NCBI GenBank assembly: GCA_964508055.1
Contig: CAZDRI010000011.1
Coordinates: 1-47,313 of the forward strand
Source of the DNA: CAZDRI01 sp964508055
GTDB lineage: Bacteria; Pseudomonadota; Gammaproteobacteria; PS1; Pseudothioglobaceae
Direction: 5' to 3'
Length of the DNA: 47,313 nucleotides
This document shows positions 33,385 through 42,527 of this stretch, piece by piece. The notes under the pieces are model-generated. The model was not told the DNA's origin and ran no database searches. It was given only the letters and a program-made list of their open reading frames with translations. A program made the translations under genes and the position numbers. Each line of letters opens with the position of its first letter. The first letter of the stretch is position 1.

Positions 33385-34521
33385 ATGATTAAGTTAGAAA
33401 ATTTGACAAAACATTTTGATGTTCCTGGAGGACAACCAGTTATAGCTGCAAGCAATGTCAATATGGAAGTTGCAAAAGGTGATATTTGTGTTTTCTTAGG
33501 ACCTAGTGGTTGTGGTAAAACTACGGCTTTAAAAATGGTAAATAGACTTATCCCAAAAACTTTGGGCAAAATATATATTGATGGCAAAGATACTGATGAG
33601 CTTGATGCCATTGAATTAAGAAGAGGAATAGGCTATGTTATCCAACAAATAGGTTTGTTCCCGAATATGACCATAGAAGACAATATCTGTGTTGTACCAG
33701 ATTTATTAAAAATGGATAGAAATAAATCAAGAAAAAGAGCAGTTGAATTATTAGATATGGTTAATCTTGAACCTAAAGCTTTCCTAAACAGATACCCTAA
33801 TGAACTATCAGGCGGACAACAACAAAGAATTGGTGTGATTAGAGGTTTAGCAGCAAATCCACCAGTTATGTTAATGGACGAGCCTTTTGGTGCTATTGAC
33901 CCTATTAATAGAGCAGTTATTCAAGATGAGTTTTTAAAATTAAATAAAGAACTTGGTAAAACTGTATTGTTTGTTAGTCACGATATTGATGAGGCTATAA
34001 AAATGGGAGACCAAATTGCTATATTTAGAGAGGGAATCTTAGAGCAATGTGCAGAGCCTGATGAAATTTTAGCTAATCCAGCAAATGATTTTGTTAAAGA
34101 TTTTGTTGGTATTGATATGGCATTGAAACGTCTTAAGTTATTAAGTGTTAAGCAAGCTATCTTACCAATTTTTGTTGATGTTAAAGCTGAAGATAAAATA
34201 GACACTGCTCTTCGTAAAATGGAAGATTCTGATACTGATATTATCGTTATGACTGGACCTAGAGGTAGGGTTAGAGGATTTGTTAATAAACATTTATGTA
34301 AAGAAGAAAAAGGTTTAGTTGGTCAGCATGCACTAGGTGTGCAGGCTAAAATTAATATTAATGAAAATTTACATGTTGCTGTAGCTAATATGTATGCCAC
34401 AGGAGTAGATTGGTTAGCAGTTGTTGATGATGATGGTAAATACAAAGGCTATTTAGACCAACACTTAATATCTTCTTTAATTGGTGAAACTACTAAAAAA
34501 GTCGGTTCAAGACCTTCTTAA
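33385..34521 (+). CDS. Osmoprotectant/betaine ABC transporter ATPase with CBS pair (OsmV/OpuBA-like)
   Basis: 378 residues. ABC domain (1-240) with Walker A GPSGCGKTT at 39-47, Q-loop near 87, signature LSGGQQQR at 141-148 and Walker B VMLMDEP at 161-167, then the switch histidine in SHDIDEA. The C-terminal part (about 255-370) is a tandem CBS region. In OpuA such a region senses ionic strength or nucleotides and gates transport. This layout is specific to the betaine/proline-betaine importer class. ATG with AAAGGATAA upstream. The second permease follows after 8 bases. Confidence 0.92.
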   Translation: MIKLENLTKHFDVPGGQPVIAASNVNMEVAKGDICVFLGPSGCGKTTALKMVNRLIPKTLGKIYIDGKDTDELDAIELRRGIGYVIQQIGLFPNMTIEDNICVVPDLLKMDRNKSRKRAVELLDMVNLEPKAFLNRYPNELSGGQQQRIGVIRGLAANPPVMLMDEPFGAIDPINRAVIQDEFLKLNKELGKTVLFVSHDIDEAIKMGDQIAIFREGILEQCAEPDEILANPANDFVKDFVGIDMALKRLKLLSVKQAILPIFVDVKAEDKIDTALRKMEDSDTDIIVMTGPRGRVRGFVNKHLCKEEKGLVGQHALGVQAKININENLHVAVANMYATGVDWLAVVDDDGKYKGYLDQHLISSLIGETTKKVGSRPS

Positions 34522-34529
34522 TAATTACC

Positions 34530-35285
34530 ATGTCAGACAATTTATTAATAACAACAGTCCTAAACAAATTAAAATACCTTCGCTATTATCTTTTATTAGC
34601 AATAGTATTTATATTAGGCGTTTATGCTCAATCAAACAACTTAATTGCTGATTTTAATAATAGCTTTGAAGACTGGATTTATTTATTACAAGAGAATATA
34701 TTTATAATTTTCGTTACTGGAATATTAGCAATTGTTGTGGGGGTTGGGTTTGGCATCTTAATGACTAGACCTAAATTAGTTAAATTCTCAGAATTTATTT
34801 TCCAAGGATTTAATATTATGGCTGCAATTCCTACTTTAGCAGTATTAGCAATAACTATGACTTTTATTGGCATAGGTTTTAAAGCTGCATTTTTAGGTTT
34901 AGTGATAGTAACAATTCTGCCTATAGTAAGAAATACATATCAAGGTATTTTAGAAGTGCCTGATTACTTAATAGAAGCTGCTTACGGTCAAGGAATGACT
35001 GATAACCAAATTTTATTTCAAGTGCAAATTCCTAATGCTCTTTTTGTCATTATAGCTGGCATAAGAACAGGATTTGCTCTTAATGTTGGCACTAGCCCGT
35101 TAATTACCCTAATTGCCGCTGATAGTTTAGGTGAGTTTATTTTTACAGGGATTGACCTTAATGATTTTAACTCACTGCTTATTGGTTCAATATCTGTTGG
35201 TATTATGGCAATTATTGTGGACTTTATTTGGTTACAAGTCCAATACTGGATTATCCCTAAAGGGGTAAATCCTCTTAGAAACTAA
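34530..35285 (+). CDS. Osmoprotectant/betaine ABC transporter permease (OsmY/YehY-like)
   Basis: 251 residues. It has an N-terminal membrane helix and an amphipathic stretch, then the BPD_transp_1 core of five helices. The EAA-type loop EAAYGQGMTDNQILFQVQIP is at about 150-169. It differs from the first permease in having about 30 extra N-terminal residues, as seen in two-permease OsmU/OpuC systems. It lies between the ATPase and the binding protein with short gaps, giving the order permease-ATPase-permease-binding protein. Confidence 0.88.
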   Translation: MSDNLLITTVLNKLKYLRYYLLLAIVFILGVYAQSNNLIADFNNSFEDWIYLLQENIFIIFVTGILAIVVGVGFGILMTRPKLVKFSEFIFQGFNIMAAIPTLAVLAITMTFIGIGFKAAFLGLVIVTILPIVRNTYQGILEVPDYLIEAAYGQGMTDNQILFQVQIPNALFVIIAGIRTGFALNVGTSPLITLIAADSLGEFIFTGIDLNDFNSLLIGSISVGIMAIIVDFIWLQVQYWIIPKGVNPLRN

Positions 35286-35302
35286 AAAAGGAGATATATA
35301 TT

Positions 35303-36187
35303 ATGTATATGAAAAAATTTATTTTTAAACTTCTACCAGCTTTAATGGTTATGTTTGTTGCTGTTAGTGCTAATGCAATTAATGTAGGAGGTAAGAATTT
35401 CACAGAGCAATTACTACTAACTGAAATAACTGCACAGTTACTTAAAAGCAAAGGTTATGAAGTTGATTCAAAATCAGGTATGGGCTCATCGTTAGTAAGA
35501 AAAGCAATTGAAAACAAACAAATTGATTTATATTGGGAATATACTGGAACAACATTCTTTTATCATAAAATGCCTTTTAAACAACAAAGTGGTGAAGAAA
35601 TTTATCAAGCAGTAAAAGCTAAAGATGCAAAAGAAAATATTGTTTGGATGAATAAATCAAGAGCAAATAATACTTATGCCTTAGCTGTAAGAGCTGAAGA
35701 TGCTAAAAGTAAAGGGCTTAATACATTAGAAGACTTAGCAACTAAAGTTAACGCTGGCGAAGGTTTGACATTTGGCTGTAACATTGAATTTTATAAAAGA
35801 GATGATGGTTTAAAACCTTTACAAGAAGCCTATGGCTTTAAATTCCCTCGCTCTAATGTAAAGCGTATGGACTCAGGTTTAGTATATAAAGCTTTAAAAG
35901 AAAAAAATGTTGATGTTGGTTTAGTATTTGCAACAGACGGTAGAATTCCAGCATTTAACTTTTCAGTCCTAAGAGATACTAAGGGTTATTTTCCAGCTTA
36001 TGCTATTACACCTGTTGTAAGAAAAGAAACCTTAGATGCTAATCCAAAACTTGGTGCATTATTAAATGAATTATCTGCAGTATTTAGTGATACTATTATG
36101 TCTGAATTAAACGCTCAGGTTGATGTTGATAAGAAATCAGTGCAAGAAGTAGCAACTAATTTCTTAAAAAGAAATGGATTTATTTAA
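35303..36187 (+). CDS. Periplasmic betaine/osmoprotectant-binding protein (OsmX/OpuBC-like)
   Basis: 294 residues, OpuAC-type domain (PF04069). A signal peptide (KKFIFKLLPALMV core) is predicted to be cleaved after ANA at residue 25, and there is no lipobox, so the mature protein is soluble in the periplasm. Family features include VGGKNFTEQLLLTEI just after the cleavage site, GMGSSLVRKAI, and DLYWEYTGTT, which supplies aromatic residues to the cation-pi box for the quaternary ammonium. ATG at 35303 with AAGGAG 10 bases upstream. Substrate specificity among betaine, choline, carnitine or proline betaine cannot be read from this alone. Confidence 0.9.
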   Translation: MYMKKFIFKLLPALMVMFVAVSANAINVGGKNFTEQLLLTEITAQLLKSKGYEVDSKSGMGSSLVRKAIENKQIDLYWEYTGTTFFYHKMPFKQQSGEEIYQAVKAKDAKENIVWMNKSRANNTYALAVRAEDAKSKGLNTLEDLATKVNAGEGLTFGCNIEFYKRDDGLKPLQEAYGFKFPRSNVKRMDSGLVYKALKEKNVDVGLVFATDGRIPAFNFSVLRDTKGYFPAYAITPVVRKETLDANPKLGALLNELSAVFSDTIMSELNAQVDVDKKSVQEVATNFLKRNGFI

Positions 36188-36235
36188 TTTTAAAACAAAA
36201 TATATAAATAATATTTAGGCATAAGTAAATGCAAA

Positions 36236-36268
36236 TAAAGCCTTAGTAAGATTTTTACTAAGGCTTTA
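36236..36268 (+). terminator. Rho-independent terminator of the transporter operon
   Basis: A perfect 14-bp stem, TAAAGCCTTAGTAA (36236-36249) with TTACTAAGGCTTTA (36255-36268) around the 5-base loop GATTT, followed by CTTATTTTATT. It lies 48 bases after the binding-protein stop and is the clearest terminator in the window. Confidence 0.85.
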
Positions 36269-36296
36269 CTTATTTTATTACACATTAATAATAATT

Positions 36297-37154
36297 ATGA
36301 GAATAGCATTAGCACAAATAAAATCTAATACTTGCTCTATAACCGAGAACATTGAAAAACATATTGAATACATCAGTAAAGCTAAAAAGATTAATGCTGA
36401 TGTGATTTTATTTCCAGAATTATCCTTACACGGGCATTTTGGTGGCAGATTAATTACAAATTTTAGACATGACCTTTTAAACAATAATGCAATTAACCTA
36501 ATAAAGAATGAATGTGAAAATATAGTAGTGATTGCAAGTGCCGTTGAGCTTACTAATTCTGGGTTAGCTTATAACTCTACTTATGTTATTGAAAATAAAA
36601 AAATAATATTCAAACATAGAAAAATTAATGTCCCTCATTACGGAAACTTAGATGAAGGAGACTATATCGCAAAATCTGATAGAATTTCAACTTTCTATCC
36701 TAATGAAAACAAATTATCTAAATCAGTAATTCTAACCTGTGCTGATTCTTGGAATCCAGCATTAGTATATCTTGCTGCTATTAAAGGAATAAATCTTGTA
36801 TTTGCACCAGTTTCATCGGCAGTTAATGCTAAAGCTAATAGCGATATGGACAATCCAACGGGATGGGATATAAATACTATGCACACCGCTATAACCTACG
36901 GCGTATATGTAATTAAAGCTAACAGAATAGGTGAAGAAGAAAAATTAAAATTTTATGGTGGCTCTAGCATTACTGACCCAGTTGGTAATATTATTAAAAA
37001 AGCTGGAAGTGGTGAAGAAATGCTAACTGTTGATATAGATTTTAATAAAATACTAAAAGCAAAACTTACCTTACCTACCTTAAGAGATGCTGCACCAAGA
37101 TTGATTAGTCGCTTAATCAATGAATATCTAAATAATGAGCATATAAATAATTAA
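36297..37154 (+). CDS. Nitrilase-superfamily amidohydrolase
   Basis: 285 residues, one CN_hydrolase domain (PF00795). The catalytic triad is visible: E41 in FPELSLHGH, K109 in KHRKINVPHYG, and C148 in ILTCADSWNP. The alpha-beta-beta-alpha fold length is standard. The family hydrolyses amides, nitriles or carbamoyl compounds. The W at 152 and the ADSWNP environment do not point to a specific member known to me. ATG start, 28 bases after the transporter terminator, so it has its own promoter or reads through weakly. The MmgE/PrpD gene follows after 13 bases, suggesting one pathway acting on an amide-bearing compound. Confidence 0.82.
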   Translation: MRIALAQIKSNTCSITENIEKHIEYISKAKKINADVILFPELSLHGHFGGRLITNFRHDLLNNNAINLIKNECENIVVIASAVELTNSGLAYNSTYVIENKKIIFKHRKINVPHYGNLDEGDYIAKSDRISTFYPNENKLSKSVILTCADSWNPALVYLAAIKGINLVFAPVSSAVNAKANSDMDNPTGWDINTMHTAITYGVYVIKANRIGEEEKLKFYGGSSITDPVGNIIKKAGSGEEMLTVDIDFNKILKAKLTLPTLRDAAPRLISRLINEYLNNEHINN

Positions 37155-37167
37155 TATATAAAAGTAA

Positions 37168-38505
37168 GTGGGTGATATTTCAAACTTTATTGCTAAAATG
37201 AATTGGGATAAAATCCCGATTGAAGTGCAATCAATGGTTAAAAAATGTCTAATTGACACTTTAGGCGTTGCCTTATCCGCTCATAGAACTACCGCAGCTA
37301 AAATAGCGAAAGAAGTGGCTGAGGAACAATTTGGAGCAAGCAAATTTAGCAATTCTAAATTCTTAGCTTTTTCTGGCAACGCTTCAGTTACAGGTGCAGC
37401 AATGGCAGGAGCATTTTTAATTGATTCAGTAGATGCTCACGATGGGCATAGCTTAGCAAAAGGTCATGCCGGTGCTACTATTGTGCCAGCTTTAATTGCA
37501 TTTGCCAATAATATTTATCATCAAGGTGGGAAAGTATCAGGTAAGTTTTTTTTAGAGGCATTATTAATAGGTTATGAAGTTTCTTTAAGAAATGGCATTA
37601 TCATGCATACCACTAGCTCAGAATACCATTCATCAGGCTCTTGGACTGCTGTAGGAACAGCAGCAATGGGATCATATTTATATAAATTATCAGCAAAAAA
37701 AACTAAACACTCATTAGGAATTGCTGAATACCACGGACCTAAAAGTCCAATGATGCGCTGTATTGATTACCCTACTATGCTTAAAGATGGTGCTGGCTTT
37801 GGGGCTTTAGCAGGAACTAGTGCTGTTTTTTTTGCTAAAAAAGGCTTTAGTGGTGAGCCTGCAATATTAATTAAAAATGCTAATGAAAAAGATTATTTTG
37901 TAAGATATGAAACCTTAAAACAATACTTTAAACCATGGCCTGTGTGCCGTTGGGCACAACCTGCAATTCAAGCTGTAAGTGATTTAAAAGAAGACTACAA
38001 TATAAATTATGAAAATATAAAAAAAGTGATAATAACTACTTTTCATAATGCATTAAGATTAAACAACAACAAAATTACTAGCACAGAACAAGCTCAATAT
38101 TCTATTGGTTATCCTGTAGCTGTTATGCTGATTTTTGGAAAATTAACTGTAACTGAGATTAGTAATAACTTATCATCTGATAATAGAATACAAAAGCTAC
38201 AAAATAAAATAAAAATTATTGAAAATAGCAAGTACAATAACGCCTTTCCTAAAAAAAGATACGCAAGCGTAGAGATCATAATGAATAATGGTGTATCTTA
38301 TAAAAAATCAGATATCCAAGCTAAAGGAGATTATGATTATGCGCCTTTAACTGATAAAGAAATTGATGATAAATTTTATTTTTATAGCAAAGATTACCTG
38401 TCAAAAACTAAGGCAGAAGAGTTAAATAAAACCATAAAAAATTTAGAAAATTATCCTGATATAAGTATGCTTCTTGATATGGTTTGCGGCACAAGTAAAA
38501 TTTAG
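37168..38505 (+). CDS. MmgE/PrpD-family protein
   Basis: 445 residues, full length for PF03972. The family contains 2-methylcitrate dehydratase, cis-aconitate decarboxylase and iminodisuccinate epimerase, so the reaction cannot be inferred from the fold. Family features are the N-terminal VQSMVKKCLIDTLGVALSAH, DSVDAHDGHSLAKGHAGATI near residues 88-107 in the active-site helix region, and KPWPVCRWAQPAIQA near 268. Start taken at the GTG at 37168, since SNFIAKMNWDKIP aligns with family N termini. The ATG ten codons later would trim these. It pairs with the nitrilase-like gene; both are convergent to soxG. Confidence 0.8.
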   Translation: MGDISNFIAKMNWDKIPIEVQSMVKKCLIDTLGVALSAHRTTAAKIAKEVAEEQFGASKFSNSKFLAFSGNASVTGAAMAGAFLIDSVDAHDGHSLAKGHAGATIVPALIAFANNIYHQGGKVSGKFFLEALLIGYEVSLRNGIIMHTTSSEYHSSGSWTAVGTAAMGSYLYKLSAKKTKHSLGIAEYHGPKSPMMRCIDYPTMLKDGAGFGALAGTSAVFFAKKGFSGEPAILIKNANEKDYFVRYETLKQYFKPWPVCRWAQPAIQAVSDLKEDYNINYENIKKVIITTFHNALRLNNNKITSTEQAQYSIGYPVAVMLIFGKLTVTEISNNLSSDNRIQKLQNKIKIIENSKYNNAFPKKRYASVEIIMNNGVSYKKSDIQAKGDYDYAPLTDKEIDDKFYFYSKDYLSKTKAEELNKTIKNLENYPDISMLLDMVCGTSKI

Positions 38506-38588
38506 TTTTGAGTATTGTGAAATAATCTATAGCTGTAAAGAGTTTTGGAAAAATAAGTGAATAAAAAATTAAAATTTTCTTCTATTAG

Positions 38589-39299
38589 CTATTCAATACA
38601 GTAGTATTGTAGTGCTTTTATTCCAACAGCCTTACCTGAAAACTCTGTCATAGCATCTAAAAGGCAATTCCACATATATAAAGCAGAAGCACTATCAGAT
38701 AATATATAAAACATCTCTTCATTGCCAATACTACTTCTAACAACTATTGAATTTAATCTTGCCACAGAAGTTTGTGCTACATTATGAATTGGGAATGCTG
38801 ATAGTTCTAAATCAACTGCACATAATTTAGCTAACATATTACTAGCATATCTACCAGTTACTGCAAACAGGCTATGACTATGATCTCTTAGTAATTTATA
38901 GCATAAAAAACCTTTATTAAACTGCCAAGAATCATTTAAATAGTTACAGGTTTTTGCATTGTGAGTTAAACTATCCAAGAATAAAAATTCATTACTAGAT
39001 AATCTTACCACCAAAGTATCATCTGCTAATAGCTTAGCAGTATTAGGCTTTTTAGGTTTATCTATATTTAATGATTTTAGCCAGTTACAAGTATCAACAC
39101 CTTTAAACCCAATCCTATTAATTAATGTCAAATCAGCAATGGCTAACTTTGATATGAATTTATGTTCATCTTCATTATCAGTATAACTATTAACAATACT
39201 ACCATTATTGATAGCAGCAAAAATAGTATTGCTACTATAATTTATATGCTCTCTATAAATTATAGACCTTTTTATTTTTTCACTTGGATTAGCGTTCAT
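38589..39299 (-). CDS. soxG: Sarcosine oxidase gamma subunit
   Basis: 236 residues, related to the small GcvT-like gamma subunit of heterotetrameric sarcosine oxidase. The C-terminal half has the aminomethyltransferase-like segment, with FAVTGRYASNMLAKLCAVDL and FPIHNVAQTSVARL, conserved in SoxG. It is more divergent than the other subunits. The start is the ATG at 39299, whose AGGAG lies in the last codons of soxA, with 4 bases after the soxA stop. The longer frame from 39362 would overlap soxA by 59 bases and begins with TTG. Last gene of the minus-strand sox unit. Confidence 0.82.
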   Translation of the reverse strand: MNANPSEKIKRSIIYREHINYSSNTIFAAINNGSIVNSYTDNEDEHKFISKLAIADLTLINRIGFKGVDTCNWLKSLNIDKPKKPNTAKLLADDTLVVRLSSNEFLFLDSLTHNAKTCNYLNDSWQFNKGFLCYKLLRDHSHSLFAVTGRYASNMLAKLCAVDLELSAFPIHNVAQTSVARLNSIVVRSSIGNEEMFYILSDSASALYMWNCLLDAMTEFSGKAVGIKALQYYCIE

Positions 39300-39303
39300 G
39301 GTC

Positions 39304-42228
39304 TTATAACTCCTGTCTTTTATTTTCTGGATCATAAAAAGGCATAGCAATAATTTTAACATCTACATAAGTTTTATTATCACAACGAATTTGTAACAAA
39401 TCTCCTTCTTTGTAAGTATTTGCCTTGATATATGCCATGCCTATAGTTTTTTTAAGTATTGGTGAATAACTGCAAGAGGTTATTCTTCCCACTAACTGTT
39501 TTTTATCATTAAATACTAAATTACTATCCTTTATCTCTTCTTTAGCATGTTTTGAAACTTCAAAGCCAGTCAATATTCTTTCTTGTTTTTTAGCGTTTAG
39601 TATTTCAATACTTTTTTTACCAACAAAAAATGGCTTATTTTGTGATACTGCCCAAGATAAATCTACCTCTTGTGGATAAGTCATAGCATCAGTATCTTGA
39701 CCTATAATAATATGCCCTTTTTGTAACCTTAGCACTCTTTGTGCTTCAATTCCAAAAGGCTTTATATTAAATTCTTGTCCTGCAGCAATTAATAAATCCC
39801 ATAAAAACTCACCACAATGCTGTGGAACATGAACTTCAAACCCTAACTCGCCAACAAAGCCAACTCGCAGTATTCTTGCATCAACTCCAGAAATTTTAGC
39901 TTCTTTTACAGCCATATAAGGAAATGCACTTGGTGATAAATCAATATCACAAATTTTAGTTAAGACTTTTCTAGAATTTGGACCTGCAATATTAACTCCA
40001 CACCATGCGGATGTTACATTAGCAATATCAATTTTCAACCGCCATTGAGCGTTCCATTTTAGTAGTTGTAAATAAACATTATTTACCCCAGATGTTGTTG
40101 CTGTTACATAATAATGCTCTTCACTTAAACGGCAAGCAACACCATCATCAACTACTACTCCAGCCTCATTAGTAAGCACTGCATATCTTGCCTTGCCAAT
40201 TGGCTGTTTAACATAACCCCAAGTATATACTCTATTCAAAAATTCAGCAGCATCAGGACCTCGTATCTCTAAACCACCTAATGTAGAAACATCTACTATT
40301 CCTACATTATTATGGACATTTAATACTTCATCAGCAATATGTCTGTCCATATTTTTTTTATCACCATAATAGGCAGGTCTAAGCCAAAGACCAGCTATTA
40401 ACATTTGGGCACCTAATTCAATATGTCTATTATGAATACTGCTATGACTTTGTGGAAAAAAACTCCTCCCTGCCATATGCCCTATTCTTTCAACATCATA
40501 AGGTGGTCTAGCAGTAGTAATTCCAATTTTGCCTAAATGTTTTTTTTGTTTGTCAATACTAGAGACTAAAAAAGCTCCGTTAAATGCAGTATATCTACCT
40601 TGCGATGGTCCCATTCCAAAAGTAGAAAAGCGTTTTACCATCTGGATATCCTCATAACCTTCTCTTACAGAATTTACAATATCGCAAATCTTTAAATCTT
40701 CATCAAAATCAATAAATTCATCGCCTTTTGGATGTTCAAATATCGGCATAATAAATTCACTATTAACCTTATCGTCATTAGGCGTAGCGTTAGAAGGATT
40801 ATCATTAATTAGCCCTAATGAATTAAGAGCATTATTAGCAATATAATTAGCTTGTTTGATTACAGTATCAACATCTCTTGCCTGATTAATGCCACCTGCT
40901 AAATGACAATCTTTGCTAATATTTTCAATAACAAATGCATTTTTCTTATTATCAAAATTAAGTTTGGCACCCAAATAACAAGGCAGCTGAAAAGCTGGCA
41001 TATAATAACCGCTCATAGCTAATAAATCGCATTCTATTACCTCACCCTTATCATTTGTGCATTTGTTTTCATTATTCAAAGCTCTAATTTCAACTGCATG
41101 TAAAAATTTATCTTTATTAGATATAGCGCTATAAACAGCATAGTGATTTAATACTCTTATCTTGTGTGCTTTTAATGCTTTTGTTATTTTATTAGCTAAA
41201 ACTTTATGTCTTATATCAACTATAGCTGCAACTTCAACACCGCCATCAATTAAATCTAATGCTACACTATAACCATTATCATCTACTGTTAGAATTACCG
41301 CTTTTTGTCCTGGTTTAACACCATATAAATACATTAATCTTTGTGCTGCTGAACCTAACATAATGCCAGGTAAATCATTATTACGAAATATTAAAGGTTG
41401 TTCAAAGCCTCCACTACAGAGCATAAGCTGCTTTGCTCTTACTTTATATAATCTGTTAGCACAAATTAAAGCTAACCAATTATCGCTATAAACTCCATTA
41501 CAGCTTGTTTTAGTCATAACATTTACACTACTGTCATTAATAAGTTTAGTGTATTTCTTTTTTAGTTTTAAAGCAAGCTTGCCATCTTGATCTAAACGAC
41601 TATAATTTAGTGCTCCTCCTAAATTATGGTTTTCATCAACTAATAATACTTTAGCTCCTTTGCTATCTAATTCTAAAGCAGTATGCATACCTGCTAAACC
41701 ACCACCTACTACTACGGCATCATAAAAAAGATATTGTTTATCATAATGTCTATTGCTATCTGTGGTAGTAATATCACCTAAGCCGGTAAACTTACGAAAG
41801 AATTTATGCCATATTTTATCCCAGCTATTATTTTTATAAAAAGCCTTATAATAAAAGCCAACTGGTAAAAACCGCTTTAAAAACCTAAGTTTTGATAACT
41901 TATCATTATTTAGACTGCCACTATAGTTCTGTCCTATAACTTTTAAATTTTCAGTTATAGGATATTTATCAGCAGAAATGTTGCTAATCCCTAATTCTGG
42001 TAAGCTAACAAAAGTATTACCATCTTGACCTGTTAAGCTAAAAATCCCTCTAGCTCTATGATATTTAAAAGAACGAGATAATATTTTTTGTTTATTTGCC
42101 CATAATGCACTGGCAATACTATCGCCAACATAACCTTGGTAGTTTTTACCTTCAAAATTAAAGTTAACTGTTTTATTAAAATTAATTAATTTGGCAAATG
42201 GTTTTGAAATTAGTCTTTTTCTAGTCAT
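39304..42228 (-). CDS. soxA: Sarcosine oxidase alpha subunit
   Basis: 974 residues, close to the usual alpha subunit (about 965-1000). Order: an N-terminal ferredoxin-like fold without iron-sulfur cysteines (about 20-85), an NAD-binding dinucleotide domain with AVVVGGGLAGMHTALEL at 171-187, then the tetrahydrofolate-binding GcvT domain (about 590-970) with ADEVLNVHNNVGIVDVSTLG and RILRVGFVGELGFEVHVP. In TSOX this subunit passes the methyl carbon to folate as 5,10-methylene-THF and binds NAD. ATG at 42228; soxD ends 9 bases upstream. No truncation is seen. Confidence 0.93.
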   Translation of the reverse strand: MTRKRLISKPFAKLINFNKTVNFNFEGKNYQGYVGDSIASALWANKQKILSRSFKYHRARGIFSLTGQDGNTFVSLPELGISNISADKYPITENLKVIGQNYSGSLNNDKLSKLRFLKRFLPVGFYYKAFYKNNSWDKIWHKFFRKFTGLGDITTTDSNRHYDKQYLFYDAVVVGGGLAGMHTALELDSKGAKVLLVDENHNLGGALNYSRLDQDGKLALKLKKKYTKLINDSSVNVMTKTSCNGVYSDNWLALICANRLYKVRAKQLMLCSGGFEQPLIFRNNDLPGIMLGSAAQRLMYLYGVKPGQKAVILTVDDNGYSVALDLIDGGVEVAAIVDIRHKVLANKITKALKAHKIRVLNHYAVYSAISNKDKFLHAVEIRALNNENKCTNDKGEVIECDLLAMSGYYMPAFQLPCYLGAKLNFDNKKNAFVIENISKDCHLAGGINQARDVDTVIKQANYIANNALNSLGLINDNPSNATPNDDKVNSEFIMPIFEHPKGDEFIDFDEDLKICDIVNSVREGYEDIQMVKRFSTFGMGPSQGRYTAFNGAFLVSSIDKQKKHLGKIGITTARPPYDVERIGHMAGRSFFPQSHSSIHNRHIELGAQMLIAGLWLRPAYYGDKKNMDRHIADEVLNVHNNVGIVDVSTLGGLEIRGPDAAEFLNRVYTWGYVKQPIGKARYAVLTNEAGVVVDDGVACRLSEEHYYVTATTSGVNNVYLQLLKWNAQWRLKIDIANVTSAWCGVNIAGPNSRKVLTKICDIDLSPSAFPYMAVKEAKISGVDARILRVGFVGELGFEVHVPQHCGEFLWDLLIAAGQEFNIKPFGIEAQRVLRLQKGHIIIGQDTDAMTYPQEVDLSWAVSQNKPFFVGKKSIEILNAKKQERILTGFEVSKHAKEEIKDSNLVFNDKKQLVGRITSCSYSPILKKTIGMAYIKANTYKEGDLLQIRCDNKTYVDVKIIAMPFYDPENKRQEL

Positions 42229-42237
42229 AATAAAATA

Positions 42238-42516
42238 TCATGCAAAATCCACACGCTCTGAAAATAACTCATCTGGCGGATATGTTTTGATAATCTCATC
42301 GCTTATAGTGTTTCTTTCAGCGATAAACCAATAACTACTAGCACTATGACACCACCATTCCTTAACAACTCCTGCTTGGTTTTTATGATAATAAATATAT
42401 TTCCCCCATTCTTTAGAATTAGCTTCATCTAAATCAGGCATAAACTCTACCTCACCGCCATATATAAATTCAGAAATGTTTCTAACTCCGTTAAGTGGAC
42501 AATGCATTTGTTTCAT
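42238..42516 (-). CDS. soxD: Sarcosine oxidase delta subunit with altered zinc site
   Basis: 92 residues, a typical SoxD length. In the known heterotetramer this small subunit binds zinc through C6, C9, H59 and C63. Here C6 is kept in MHCPLNGVR, but the second position (N9) is asparagine. The distal motif reads WWCHSASSYWF, keeping the histidine (H57) while the last cysteine position is serine (S61). An extra cysteine (C56) sits directly before the histidine. The fold is otherwise clear, with EFIYGGEVEF and IAERNTISDEI. The start is the ATG at 42516 with GGAG 6 bases upstream. The longer TTG start at 42537 overlaps the previous gene. Confidence 0.85.
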   Translation of the reverse strand: MKQMHCPLNGVRNISEFIYGGEVEFMPDLDEANSKEWGKYIYYHKNQAGVVKEWWCHSASSYWFIAERNTISDEIIKTYPPDELFSERVDFA

Positions 42517-42527
42517 ATGAACTCCAA

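Noticed and set aside
38506..38588. Terminator between the MmgE/PrpD gene and soxG
   Set aside because: The only dyad, AAAATT/AATTTT, has too small a loop and no GC pairs; not convincing.
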